Of a stretch of DNA of 64,000 nucleotides, positions 7,869 to 16,423 are shown piece by piece; positions within the stretch are counted from its first letter, which is position 1, and the number at the start of each line of letters is the position of its first letter. The stretch is taken from positions 62,001 to 126,000 of the forward strand of contig URMK01000003.1 in the NCBI GenBank assembly GCA_900548905.1. The letters run 5' to 3'. The notes below the pieces were generated by a model. That model had not been told where the DNA came from and searched no databases. It worked only from the letters and a program-made list of their open reading frames with translations. The translations under genes and the position numbers were made by a program. The DNA is from an uncultured Lachnospiraceae bacterium. GTDB taxonomy: Bacteria; Bacillota; Clostridia; Lachnospirales; Lachnospiraceae.

Positions 7869-8856
7869 TTAGCTAAACAGGCCGGAGAGCAGCGGGATCA
7901 GCGTCAGACCCACCAACGCAATGCCGCCGCCGGCCATCAACTGCTTCATGCCCTGGCTTTTTGCGCCAGATAGCGATAGGTAATCCTTTGAGGCCATCGC
8001 CGGATTTTCCCCCGCTCCGCACCGGGCGTGCGCTTTTCAGCGCACCCGGCGCTCCATCGGGCATTGAGCGGGCATGTGCCCAGCGCCCGACTTGGGGCCA
8101 TCCCTCCACGGCTTGTTATCGCCGCTTCCACGGTACTGTGCCCCTGCTCTCACCGGGACAGGGAACGGTTATACCCCGAAGGGCTTTCCCGCCCGCCGCT
8201 TCACTGGCCCGCAACGGCCTCCGCGTCCCCGGCTTTCCACGTTCCGACAGTCCTATCCTAGGATCCTTTTAGGTGCTTCCTCTAAACCTGCGCCCAGCGT
8301 TCCCGCCTTATCGACAGACCGCGCCCCATGACGGGGCGCAGATGATATGTGGATTTTCATAACAACCAGTCTTACTCATCCACGGGCGCCCCGCACAGAG
8401 CGGGCTTCTGCCTTTCGACAAAAGTAATGTATAGATTTGTACATTCGGAAGTTCGTCAGTGCTTTGCACATTCTCACCATGAGGGTCCGACACCCGGCAT
8501 ATAGGTGGCGCTGCCCGCCTCCGGGCAGGTTTCGCGCGGGAGGTCCCGCCTGCGGCCACTCTCTGCCGACTTCACCGAGCTTTTGACCGGGGGACGGTTG
8601 CGGCGCCGCCCGGCCAATCGGAGTATCAGTGTGGGCGTTTCAGGGCGTCACCCCATCATTCCACCCATCGGACTGCCAGTTCTATGCAGAAGCCTTTGGG
8701 CTTCCGCACGCCTGATCTTTTCAATCAGGAACGTGTCGCACGGTTGTCATTGCCGTAGCCTTCCAGCAGGTTAATCACTCCCCAGGCTCCCAATCCGGCG
8801 CCCAAAGCGATAACGAGAATTTTGAGGGTATCAATCGCACTTGCAAAAAAACTCAT
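7869..8856 (-). CDS. Maff2-family ICE membrane protein, split by a group II intron
   Basis: Exon 1 (8742-8856) encodes MSFFASAIDTLKILVIALG and ends with ...GYGNDN plus one base; exon 2 (7869-7969) resumes with GAKSQGMKQ and ends ...LIPLLSGLFS. Joined, they give a 71-residue Maff2 protein with two transmembrane helices (about 9-27 and 48-66), the normal length for this family; the junction codon becomes CCT (Pro), giving NDNPGAKSQ as expected. Without RNA splicing the protein would be truncated soon after residue 38. SD AAGGAGGT precedes the ATG. Maff2 proteins may be small transfer-channel (VirB2-like) components; that role is inference. Confidence 0.9.
7970..8741 (-). mobile_element. Group II intron without ORF, inserted in maff2
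   Basis: The 772-nt insert starts with GTGCGACACG, a group II 5' end, and ends ...ATCGCTAT. A domain V hairpin is clear at about 8017-8054: an AGC-containing lower stem, a two-base bulge and a GAAA-capped GCGC upper stem. A domain VI-like stem (GCGATGG with CCTATCGC and an unpaired A) covers about 7970-8005. No reverse-transcriptase frame exists inside, so the intron can splice only alone or with a maturase supplied in trans. Excision restores the maff2 frame exactly. Tn5397 of C. difficile is a known ICE with a group II intron, but in another gene. Confidence 0.88.
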
Positions 8857-9034
8857 ATAGTACCTCCTTAAAATGTGTGGTTATTCGGTTGATCTGGCCG
8901 TACTTTCGGCCATTTGGACACAAAAAAAGGCCGCCCGCTGTTTTGAAGGGGAAGGTGCGCAAAACAGCGGGCGGCGGGTGCAGGCGTCCGGCCTGCGGGG
9001 TAGTTCGTTTTTCAGGGGGGCCTCGGCCTCTCAT
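8831..9034 (-). CDS. Possible small protein or leader between virD4 and maff2
   Basis: A 67-codon frame starts at an ATG with a strong, well-spaced SD (AAGGAGG) and lies between two terminator-like hairpins. The predicted product (MRGRGPPEKRTTPQAGRLH...) is basic and Pro-rich, resembles nothing I know, and reads through the second hairpin into the maff2 leader. The SD is good, but composition and overlap with regulatory hairpins make it doubtful. It may be a short leader whose translation affects the terminator. Confidence 0.25.
   Translation of the reverse strand: MRGRGPPEKRTTPQAGRLHPPPAVLRTFPFKTAGGLFLCPNGRKYGQINRITTHFKEVLYEFFCKCD
8922..8975 (-). terminator. Terminator-like hairpin upstream of maff2
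   Basis: An inverted repeat (GCCGCCCGCTGTTTT and its complement, 16-nt loop) is followed on the minus strand by seven T residues. It would stop or attenuate transcription between virD4 and maff2. Confidence 0.75.
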
Positions 9035-9059
9035 GGCATACCTCCTTAAAAATGGGCAC

Positions 9060-9112
9060 AAAAAAACAAGGCCCGCCGAAAGAATGGAAAAACTGCTGTT
9101 TCGGCGGGCCTT
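9060..9112 (-). terminator. Terminator at the end of virD4
   Basis: A 14-bp stem (AAGGCCCGCCGAAA with its complement) touches the virD4 stop codon and is followed by a T-rich tract on the minus strand. With the next hairpin it places two consecutive terminators between virD4 and maff2. Confidence 0.75.
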
Positions 9113-11307
9113 ATGCGGGTTGCTCTGCGGACTGCTCCGCAAGTTCGGACGGGTCTATCTCATAGTGCGCGAACACCTCCCCCGGCCTGATGGGTAAACG
9201 GGTGGACAGGAATTTCTCTATATCAAAGGCATTTTTCTTGTCGAAGTCCGACAAGTACCTGTAATTGGGATGCTGGGTGATGTCAAATTTCCGGGACAGG
9301 AAGGGGCGCACGCCGCGCACTTGCAGCAGGCATTTCCCACCGTCCATGACGGCCAGCTCGTCAACCGTCATCAAATCCTTGCCCAGCTTTTGAAAGTTCT
9401 GGCCGTGGGACTCCTGAGTGCCCTTGGTGACGCTGGTATTATACAGGTCGATGGTTTCCTTGCCCAGCAGGGAGTTCCAGCTTTTCAGCGTGGTTTCCTC
9501 CTTGCCGCCGAGGAACAGGCTGGCGTCGCAGTTGCCGATGATCGTGTCCATGTTGTCCTTATACAGGGCTTTTAGCTGGCTCTGCGCCTGGAGCACCAGG
9601 CAGGCCGAAATTTCGCGCGAGCGGATGGTCGCCATGAGCTTTTCGAGATTGGGAATTTGCCCGATATTGGCCGCCTCGTCGATCAGGCACCGCACATGGA
9701 TGGGCAGCCGCCCCCCGTAAACGTCGTCGGCGCGCTCGCATAATCGGTTGAACAAGATGGAGTAGGCCAGAGAAATAAGGAAGTTAAAGGTCGCGTCGGT
9801 ATCGCTCATAATCAGGAATAGGGCCGTCCGCTCGTCCCCCAGCATATCCAGCTCCAGCTCGTCGTACATGGTAATTTCCCGCACCTCGCGGATGTCAAAG
9901 GGCGCCAGGCGGGAAGCGCAGGAAATCAAGATGCTTTTCGCAGTCTTGCCCGCCGCCAATTTGTACTTTTTATACTGGCGCAGCGCGAAGTGGTCGGGAT
10001 CCTTTTGCTCCAACGCATCGAAAAGCAGGTCCACCGCATTTTTGAACGACTCGTCATCCTCGCGCACCTCCATCGCGTTCAGCATTTCGACCAGCGTGGC
10101 AAAGTTTTGTTCATTGGCCGGCGCCTCGTAGTAGATGTAGCCGATCAGCGCGGTATAAAGCAAGGTTTCCGCCTTCACCCAAAAATCATCCCCGGATTTA
10201 CCTTCACCCTTGGTATTTGCAATCAGCGTGGTAACGATTTTGAGAATGTCCTTCTCTGAATGAATGTAAGCGAAGGGGTTGAAGTGCATACTTTTCTGAA
10301 AGTTAATCGTATTGAAAACCTTGATTTTATAAGGCTCATACACGATTTTTCCATTCTTGCCCCGGACAGGTTTGCCGTCCTTTCCAATCTTCGGCACCCC
10401 GCGCTGGAGCAGCTTGCCGCACTCGATTAAGACGGTGCCCTTGGGGTCTGTTACCACATAGGACGAGTGCATCTGCATCAAATTCGGCTTGATAAAGAAG
10501 CGGGTTTTCTGATCTGTGATTACCGGGCGGCTTTTTATCCGCCCCTCCGGGGCTTTCGCCCATTCGCATCGGCATGTCGCGTCATGCCCGGCATAGCATA
10601 TCTTTTCACCCTGCAAGACGCAGGCCGGCAGGCGGCGCGGACTCTTGGGGCCGTTATATTCTGCCGTGGGGCAGGGTCAGGCCCTATGCGTTGCGTGTGA
10701 CCGCCTTTTTAGGGGCGGCCTTCCACTCTGATCGGGCTGTGACCCCCTTCCAGATTTCTTCCGCGCTTTGCACTCAATCTACCTGCCGGCTTCGATTGAG
10801 GCGGCGAAGGCGGTGCCCATTCACAGATTACAGGCGCCGCCAGGATTATCCACCGCTTCCGCTTCCGCCCACCACCAGTACGTTTTTATTGCGCGCGTGG
10901 GCCGGGTTTTTCGGCCTGCCGCTTAACATAAGGCCCTCGGTCTGGGTCAGGATGATGTTGTTTTCAGGCTTGGGGTCCATAAAAGGGGCGATGTCGGCCT
11001 TCGTGCCCCAACGGGCGCTGCCGTATTCCACATCCTTACGGTATTTTTTCGCATTTTTCCCTTTCACATAGACCGCAAGCCGCATGACCGCGGCCCCCGC
11101 AAGGCCCACCACCCAGTCGAGGCCGCCGCTGGGCCACATAGAGGAAAAGGCCAGCGAAAAGCCGTCGCCCAGCCCCAGCAGCTTCGCGGAAGCGTCCGCG
11201 CCGGGGGCAAGGCGTATCGCCTCGCCCAGCTTGGCGAACACCCAGAGGAACAGGAGATAGGGCAGGTTTGGCAGGACGTACTTTTTGAGAATAGCCGTCA
11301 ATTTCAT
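9111..11307 (-). CDS. virD4: VirD4-like coupling ATPase, split by a group I intron
   Basis: The coupling protein brings the relaxase-DNA complex to the conjugation channel. Exon 1 (10852-11307, 152 codons) has two N-terminal membrane segments (about 12-30 and 58-80) and ends inside the P-loop (VVGGSGSG). Exon 2 (9111-10508, 465 codons) resumes with KTRFFIKPNLMQ. Joining them gives GGSGSGKT, a perfect Walker A, and a 617-residue protein, normal for the CD1115-type VirD4 family. Walker B is LIDEAANIG; a typical coupling-protein C-terminal half follows. Unspliced, the frame stops two codons after the 5' junction. The start overlaps the pcfB stop (ATGA). Confidence 0.92.
10509..10851 (-). ncRNA. 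Group I intron inside the VirD4 Walker A codons
   Basis: The insert is 343 nt. The upstream exon ends in T and the insert ends in G, the invariant group I splice-site bases. R-like (GCAACGCATAG, 10684-10694) and S-like (AAGATATGCTATGCC) core elements are present, and GCATAG pairs with CTATGC (10591-10596) to form P7. A hairpin (GGCATG/CATGCC, 10571-10588) follows S as P9 would. Segments near the two ends are complementary over 8 bp (ATCTGTGA at 10821-10828, TCACAGAT at 10512-10519). There is no homing endonuclease gene. P1 and P10 pairings were not resolved, so the subclass is unknown. Confidence 0.78.
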
Positions 11308-11774
11308 AGCTCCGGCCCCCCATGCTCCTTGTTTTTCACCCTGTCGCGGCCCATACTCTGCGCCAGCTCCCTAAATTTGCGAAGCTGTGCCACCAGGGAC
11401 GGCCTGCCGTCGCGCGCCGCCTCTTTGCGGGTATACTCCTTGAAGGCATCCGTCAGCGCGTCGGCTTGGTTGGCCTTGAAGTAGACCGTCCACTTGGGCG
11501 GCTTAACGCCGGGGTCTTTATCAATGTGGTATCGCACCTGATGCTTGCGGGCAATCCGCTCGAAGGAGCGGATGCGCCCCGGCACCTCGATTTTATTGGA
11601 TCCGCCATCCCTGCCCGCCAGCCGCTTCATACTATTGCGGCCCACCTTGGGGGTGTTGCGTTCCTGTTCCATCTTGCGCAGGGCGGCGGCAATGGCGGCT
11701 TTCAGCACCCGCCCGGTCAACTTGGCGGCCTGGACGGTGATCGATACGGTCCGTTGTTCAAGTTCTTCCTGCAT
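11304..11774 (-). CDS. PcfB-family conjugation protein
   Basis: A 156-residue basic, soluble protein of the PcfB family (PcfB of pCF10 is encoded next to the coupling protein and is needed for transfer). Visible features: an N-terminal TVSITVQAAKLTGRVLK segment, a central QVRYHIDKD motif that recalls substrate-recognition segments, and a charged C-terminus. SD AAAGGAGG precedes the ATG; the stop overlaps the virD4 start, so PcfB and VirD4 are made together. Confidence 0.88.
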   Translation of the reverse strand: MQEELEQRTVSITVQAAKLTGRVLKAAIAAALRKMEQERNTPKVGRNSMKRLAGRDGGSNKIEVPGRIRSFERIARKHQVRYHIDKDPGVKPPKWTVYFKANQADALTDAFKEYTRKEAARDGRPSLVAQLRKFRELAQSMGRDRVKNKEHGGPEL

Positions 11775-11804
11775 GTGTCCTCCTTTCCCGGTTTTTCAGC
11801 GCGG

Positions 11805-12614
11805 TCATCGGGCCTCGGCGCCGATGGCCTGCTGCCGGGGCGCGCGCTCCAGCGCCTTCATTGCCTGGTCGATCTGGATTTGCGCGTGCTTTAGAAACAT
11901 TCGCGGCATGGATGCCCGGTCCGCCTGTTCCTCCAGGTGGCCGGTGATACCCTGGCACGCGGCGGGCAGGTAGCCCTCCATGTCCTTGCGCACCACGTCC
12001 AGATCGCCAATAAAGCCCCAGCAGCTATCCTCTAAAAAGTCATTTTTGTACAGTTCAAAGCCGTAACACTCCCCGCGCAGGTAGGCGTCGTAGACCTCCA
12101 CCTCGCCGCACAGGAGATTTTCGGCCTGCTCGCGTTTTTCAGCGGTGAGGACTTTGCCGCCGCCAAACTCCCGCAGCGCGGCCTCCTTGGAGGCGTACAC
12201 CCAGCCCACTTGTCCGCTGTCCCAGGGGTCGGCAAAGCCAGTGGTGTTCATGGCAAGGCCGCTGTGGTCGTGCAGGTAGAGGGGCAGAACGATGTATTTC
12301 TGTTCGATCACCCGCAGCATCCGCTCGTCTACCGCGCGCTCCACGCTTCCGGGGTGGGCGGGGTCGCTGTTTCGGGCATGGGCCATATCCAACATCCGCT
12401 CATAGCGCCGCGCGCCCTGTTCGTCATTGCCAACCGTGTCCAGGTACAGCTCCCGCAGAAAATCGTCCTTATCCAGGTAGTCGTGCTGGTCGCCCAGGTT
12501 ATAGCGGCGGTGAAAGCACACCATTTTTCCAAAATTGTCGTCCTCGCGGGGGCTGGCCGCGTCGCCGTCGTGCTGTACCACCAGCGTATACGGCCCTTTT
12601 TCTCCAACAAGCAT
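11805..12614 (-). CDS. Conserved phage/ICE protein of unknown function
   Basis: A 269-residue soluble acidic protein. Its N-terminal part contains VVQHDGDAASPREDDNFGKMVCFHRRYNLGD, represented here by HDGDAASPRE and FGKMVCFHRRY, features I associate with a conserved but uncharacterised phage/ICE family. The middle is rich in aromatic residues (YLHDHSGLAMNTTGF, WDSGQVGWVYAS). No known catalytic signature is visible. It starts 2 nt after the methyltransferase gene with SD AAAGGAG, so it belongs to the same transcription unit. Antirestriction or DNA-mimic functions would fit the context but are speculation. Confidence 0.75.
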   Translation of the reverse strand: MLVGEKGPYTLVVQHDGDAASPREDDNFGKMVCFHRRYNLGDQHDYLDKDDFLRELYLDTVGNDEQGARRYERMLDMAHARNSDPAHPGSVERAVDERMLRVIEQKYIVLPLYLHDHSGLAMNTTGFADPWDSGQVGWVYASKEAALREFGGGKVLTAEKREQAENLLCGEVEVYDAYLRGECYGFELYKNDFLEDSCWGFIGDLDVVRKDMEGYLPAACQGITGHLEEQADRASMPRMFLKHAQIQIDQAMKALERAPRQQAIGAEAR

Positions 12615-12616
12615 TG

Positions 12617-13486
12617 TTATCCACTCCTTTCAGCTATCCGCTGATCTGCAATTTTGCAGTATTCAGGGTTCAATTCAATTCCGATGTACCGCCTGCCCAA
12701 CTCCAGCGCCGCGACGCCCGTGGTGCCAGCCCCGAAAAAGGGGTCTAACACAATGCCGTCCTCCGGGCACCCCGCCAGGATGCAGGGCAGCACCAGGGCA
12801 ACCGGGTAGGTGGCAAAATGGGCGGCGCGGTAGTTGTTGGTGCCGATGTCCCACACGTCCCGGCCCCGGCGCAATGCGGGGGCCTCCGCGCCCGGCCTCG
12901 CCTGGGTGATGGTCTGCGGCGCCTGCCCCGGCGCGCCCGCCGTATACTTGGCGCTGTTGAAGCCGCGCCGGTATCGCTCCTTGCTGCTCCCGGCCACGGG
13001 CGTCTGTAGGGCCTCATAGTCGAAGTAATAGGACTTGGACTTTGCCAGCAGAAACACATGCTCGTAGCAGCTCACCGGGCGGTCTTTCACCGAATGGGGC
13101 ATACAGTTTAATTTGCGCCAGATGATGTCACTGCGCAGATACCAGCCGTCCGCCCGCAGGGAGAGGGCCAGCATCCAGGGGATGCCAATCAGGTCCTTGG
13201 GCTTAATGCCCGGCCCTTTGGTGCGGTGGCTGGCATAGCTGTCCGCGATATTGACCCAAAGCGTGCCGTCCGCCGCCAACACCCGCCGCACCTCCCGGAA
13301 CACCGCCGTCAGCCGGGCCACATATTCGCCTGGGGTTTCTTCGAGTCCGATCTGGCCGGCAACGCCATAGTCCCGCAGGCCGTAGTAGGGCGGGCTGGTA
13401 ACACAGCAGTGAACGCTATCCGCGGGCAGAGTTTTCAGCACGGCCAGGGCGTCGCCGCACAGGGTTTTGTTTGCCTCCACACTCAC
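12617..13486 (-). CDS. Beta-type DNA methyltransferase (N4-cytosine or N6-adenine)
   Basis: A 289-residue amino-methyltransferase with catalytic motif IV (TSPPYYGLRDYG, about residues 30-41) before the SAM-binding motif I (DPFFGAGTTG, near 245), which defines the beta class. SPPY favours N4-cytosine, though N6-adenine is possible. Between them lie family features such as YLRSDIIWRK and CYEHVFLLAKS. The start overlaps the preceding stop (ATGA). It is the third solitary DNA methyltransferase of the element; no endonuclease is adjacent. Confidence 0.92.
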   Translation of the reverse strand: MSVEANKTLCGDALAVLKTLPADSVHCCVTSPPYYGLRDYGVAGQIGLEETPGEYVARLTAVFREVRRVLAADGTLWVNIADSYASHRTKGPGIKPKDLIGIPWMLALSLRADGWYLRSDIIWRKLNCMPHSVKDRPVSCYEHVFLLAKSKSYYFDYEALQTPVAGSSKERYRRGFNSAKYTAGAPGQAPQTITQARPGAEAPALRRGRDVWDIGTNNYRAAHFATYPVALVLPCILAGCPEDGIVLDPFFGAGTTGVAALELGRRYIGIELNPEYCKIADQRIAERSG

Positions 13487-14310
13487 AGCTCCGGCCCACG
13501 CTCCTTCTTGGGCAGAACGGCGGGAACTTCCTTGCCCTCCGCCTTGGAAGCAGACAGTTTACCCAGCACAGATTGCTTTTCCCGCCCGGATGCAGAAGCG
13601 CCGCCCTCCGAAATCTCGGCGGCGGCGTGGGACTGCTGCGGCTCCTGGCCCTGTAGGGTGTACCCCGGCAAAAGCTGGCCGTTGACGATGAAGTGCTGGG
13701 CGTGCTCTGGCGGGATGGGCGGCGAAAGCTCGGTGAACAGGTGGGCATACGTCTTAATCCGGCCTTGCAGGTACTTTTCCGCCGCAGCCTTATCCAAAAA
13801 GGATTTATTCTGTCCGGCGATCTGCACGCCGTACCTGCTTTGAGCGGTGCCCAAAGCAGTAACACTCCAGGTAACGCTATACCCATTGGACAGCCTTTGC
13901 TCTGTGGCCGGGTCATATTTGGTTATTTCTTTCAAAGCATACGTCATGCTGTAGACCATATTGCTGATCTTGCTGCCGGAGCCGTCCTCACTTTTCTGCC
14001 ATTGGTTTGATGTATGCCGCACGGCGGGAACGCGGGCCACTTCAATCGCCTTTTCCAGCAGCAGCGTCTTGGCGCTGTACTTTTCCCATTCCTGCGCCGT
14101 TTGCTGTAGGCTGGCAAAAAAGCCGCGCTCGGCGGCGGCGCTGTCCTTCAACATGGCCTGCAATTCTTCCACAGGCAGGCCGGCGTAGGTGGACAGGTCG
14201 GCCTTTCCAGGCTCGAACATAATGGTGCGGTTTATCCGTATCTCATATCCTGGCTCGAAAAAGTTATGGTTGCCGATTTTATAAAAGCTCTCATTATCAG
14301 GCAAATTCAT
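13483..14310 (-). CDS. Uncharacterised ICE protein with conserved tail
   Basis: A 275-residue protein starting MNLPDNESFYKIGNHNFFEPG. It appears to have an N-terminal domain of helices and strands (to about 190), then a Pro/Gln-rich linker and a C-terminal QSVLGKLSASKAEGK tail very like the tail of the upstream protein. The start at 14310 has SD GGAGGA directly upstream; the frame is open to 14451 but that part overlaps the upstream gene. No function can be assigned. Co-translation with the methyltransferase is likely (overlapping stop/start). Confidence 0.75.
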   Translation of the reverse strand: MNLPDNESFYKIGNHNFFEPGYEIRINRTIMFEPGKADLSTYAGLPVEELQAMLKDSAAAERGFFASLQQTAQEWEKYSAKTLLLEKAIEVARVPAVRHTSNQWQKSEDGSGSKISNMVYSMTYALKEITKYDPATEQRLSNGYSVTWSVTALGTAQSRYGVQIAGQNKSFLDKAAAEKYLQGRIKTYAHLFTELSPPIPPEHAQHFIVNGQLLPGYTLQGQEPQQSHAAAEISEGGASASGREKQSVLGKLSASKAEGKEVPAVLPKKERGPEL

Positions 14311-14320
14311 TCCTCCAATC

Positions 14321-16390
14321 TTAAATAACTGGTTCGCGGGGTTTCTTGGAAGCCTCCTGCGTCTGGACGCCTTTGCTCTGCGCTTTGGAGGCCGCAAGCT
14401 GGCCCAGCACAGAAGGCTTACCCCCGCTGCCGAATAGCGTAAGCTGTTCATCGCCCACGGCTGCCGGTATCTCTTGCCGGACGGCGGGAGGCGCGGCCTC
14501 CTGTACCTGTAGGGGCTGGGGCCTGTCGGAATGGGTAAATATCTGCTCCAGCTTCAAGTCGGCCACAATCTCGTCGAACACCGCATTGATGACCTTGCGT
14601 TCCTCACCCTGGGGATAGGCTTTCAAGATGTCGATGTTGCCGTCCTTGTCGGTAACAAAGGTCACGGCGCACTCGGCGTGCCCGCAGAGATAGTCAGACC
14701 GTTCAGGCCGCAGCTTATCCATGACATAGCAGGCGAAGGCCCTGGCCGTCATTTCCGTGTTGCTCTCCCAATAGCCGCCGTCCTTTTCGCACTCTTGCCC
14801 CATTTTCTTTGAATTGCGGTAGTAGTCGGTTTCCATGCGGGCTGCCGGTGGCTCGGTCTGCCCGGCTATAGAGGAAAGAAGGTGCTCATAGCTGTAGAGG
14901 GCTTCGCGCTCGCTTTTCGGAATGACGCGCCCGGTGACGGATTTTTTGAAGTCGCTGATCTTATCCACCGCACCCTGTTCGCCGGCCAGAAAGGAGCTTT
15001 TCAGCGCCGCGTATTCCTCCATCGCCTTGTCGCTGTCGGCGCGCTGGAGAGAGTACAGCACAGCGGAGTCCAGCCGGTTTTCCGCATTGCTTATATAGCG
15101 CGCGTTTTGCCGGACAGCCTGTTCCGCGGCCTGCTCTGGAGGCATGGATTTGTATTTCATGGCGTCCACCAGCTTTTTCATCAGCGGGTAGGCGCGGGGC
15201 GTTTCGGACAGAAGGCCCTTGACCCCCATTTTCTCGCCCAGATAGTCGTCCAGCCCGTGCCACCACTCATGTGCCAGCGAGCCAGCGCCGCGCATTTTGG
15301 TTAAGTTGATAACCTTGCGCTCCGGCTCATAGTGGGCCACGGCGCTGCCGCTGCCCCGCGCGCCGAAAGCGATGGCAAGGGCGCCTTGGTAGGCAATATC
15401 CTTTTCGCTGATCTGGAGGGCTGCGGCCAGGTCTTTGAGTGCGTCAAAGCCCATATTGAGGGAAGCCTGCCGGTCTGCCTGGGACATCCAGTTTCCAAAC
15501 TCGCCGCCCCGGAAGCCGAAAGCGCCCAAATAGTCCTGCCCGGCAACATTTCGCCCGGCCCGGTAGTCCGGCCCCTCGCGGCGCACATGGGCAAGCTGCT
15601 CCGGCACAAACCGCTTTTTCCCGCTGGCCGCGCGCTGCTTTGCAAAGTCCTGTACCCATTTCAGCGCGTCGCCGCGTGTTTCAAAGTTGGTTTTGAGGAT
15701 CCTGTAGCCCTTGGCGACATAGTAGGTATTGGGCTGCCAGTCGTCGCCCCTGGAGTAGGTGTTTTTACCGTCATTGAAGCGGATTTCAAAGCCCCTGGGC
15801 ACCTTCTGCTCCTTGGGCACACCAAACTGGTTTTTTAGCACCTCGCGCACAATCTTCTGTTCGTAATCCCGTTCGGAGCGAAAGTACAGGGCATTTGCCA
15901 GCTTATCTGTGATGACCGGATTTTCACGGCCCTTTTCGGTGGCTGTGATCGAAGGGCGATAAGACATCACCCGTTCCTCACGCTGAAAATATCCCCCGGC
16001 AATCATGCACCTGTCGAACGCGGAAAAGGCGTCCTCAACGGTTTTCACGCTCTCCACAACGGTCTGCACCTCCCGGACGGTTTGAATATACTGCTTCTGC
16101 CGGGCAAGGCGCTTTTCCGGGGTGTCGTCGGTGCGGTAGTATTGGGGGGCTGCCGCCAGGCTGTCCCGCACCACCTTAATAAAATAGGTCAGGTCCACCG
16201 GCGCGCCGGCGCTTATTAGAGCGTCGTAGTCCGGCTTTTTCCAGATGTTATCCTTCTTGACGTACTTTTCAGCCTCGCGGCTGTTCATTTCCAGCAGATC
16301 GTCGGCGTACAGGCCCCGTTCCTTCCACAGGTCCTTGCGCGCGCCGCCGATTTTCTCCCCAAAATCTTCATGCTGTGCGGGGTTCGCCAT
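14321..16390 (-). CDS. LPD1-type polyvalent protein with HExxH motif
   Basis: A 689-residue protein. The central part (about 340-400) contains AVAHYEPERKVINLTKM and GAGSLAHEWWHGLDDYL, matching the large-polyvalent-protein LPD1 domain; HEWWH has the HExxH form of zinc metallopeptidases. A putative second conserved region is at 470-590. The C-terminus has a Pro-rich linker and the tail KPSVLGQLAASKAQSK. Polyvalent proteins are thought to enter the recipient with the DNA in phages and conjugative elements; a protease or DNA-protecting role is inference. SD GGAGG lies 5 nt before the ATG. Confidence 0.82.
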   Translation of the reverse strand: MANPAQHEDFGEKIGGARKDLWKERGLYADDLLEMNSREAEKYVKKDNIWKKPDYDALISAGAPVDLTYFIKVVRDSLAAAPQYYRTDDTPEKRLARQKQYIQTVREVQTVVESVKTVEDAFSAFDRCMIAGGYFQREERVMSYRPSITATEKGRENPVITDKLANALYFRSERDYEQKIVREVLKNQFGVPKEQKVPRGFEIRFNDGKNTYSRGDDWQPNTYYVAKGYRILKTNFETRGDALKWVQDFAKQRAASGKKRFVPEQLAHVRREGPDYRAGRNVAGQDYLGAFGFRGGEFGNWMSQADRQASLNMGFDALKDLAAALQISEKDIAYQGALAIAFGARGSGSAVAHYEPERKVINLTKMRGAGSLAHEWWHGLDDYLGEKMGVKGLLSETPRAYPLMKKLVDAMKYKSMPPEQAAEQAVRQNARYISNAENRLDSAVLYSLQRADSDKAMEEYAALKSSFLAGEQGAVDKISDFKKSVTGRVIPKSEREALYSYEHLLSSIAGQTEPPAARMETDYYRNSKKMGQECEKDGGYWESNTEMTARAFACYVMDKLRPERSDYLCGHAECAVTFVTDKDGNIDILKAYPQGEERKVINAVFDEIVADLKLEQIFTHSDRPQPLQVQEAAPPAVRQEIPAAVGDEQLTLFGSGGKPSVLGQLAASKAQSKGVQTQEASKKPREPVI

Positions 16391-16423
16391 ACATTACCTC
16401 CTTTTTTCAGTGTGCGGCGCGGC

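Noticed and set aside
7873..8109. Open frame over the end of maff2 and the group II intron
   Set aside because: It is out of frame with the Maff2 protein and crosses domain V of the intron.
10509..10851. The insert in virD4 as an insertion sequence or MITE
   Set aside because: There is no target duplication or terminal inverted repeat at the exact ends, while the T/G ends, P7 pairing and exact restoration of the P-loop fit a group I intron.
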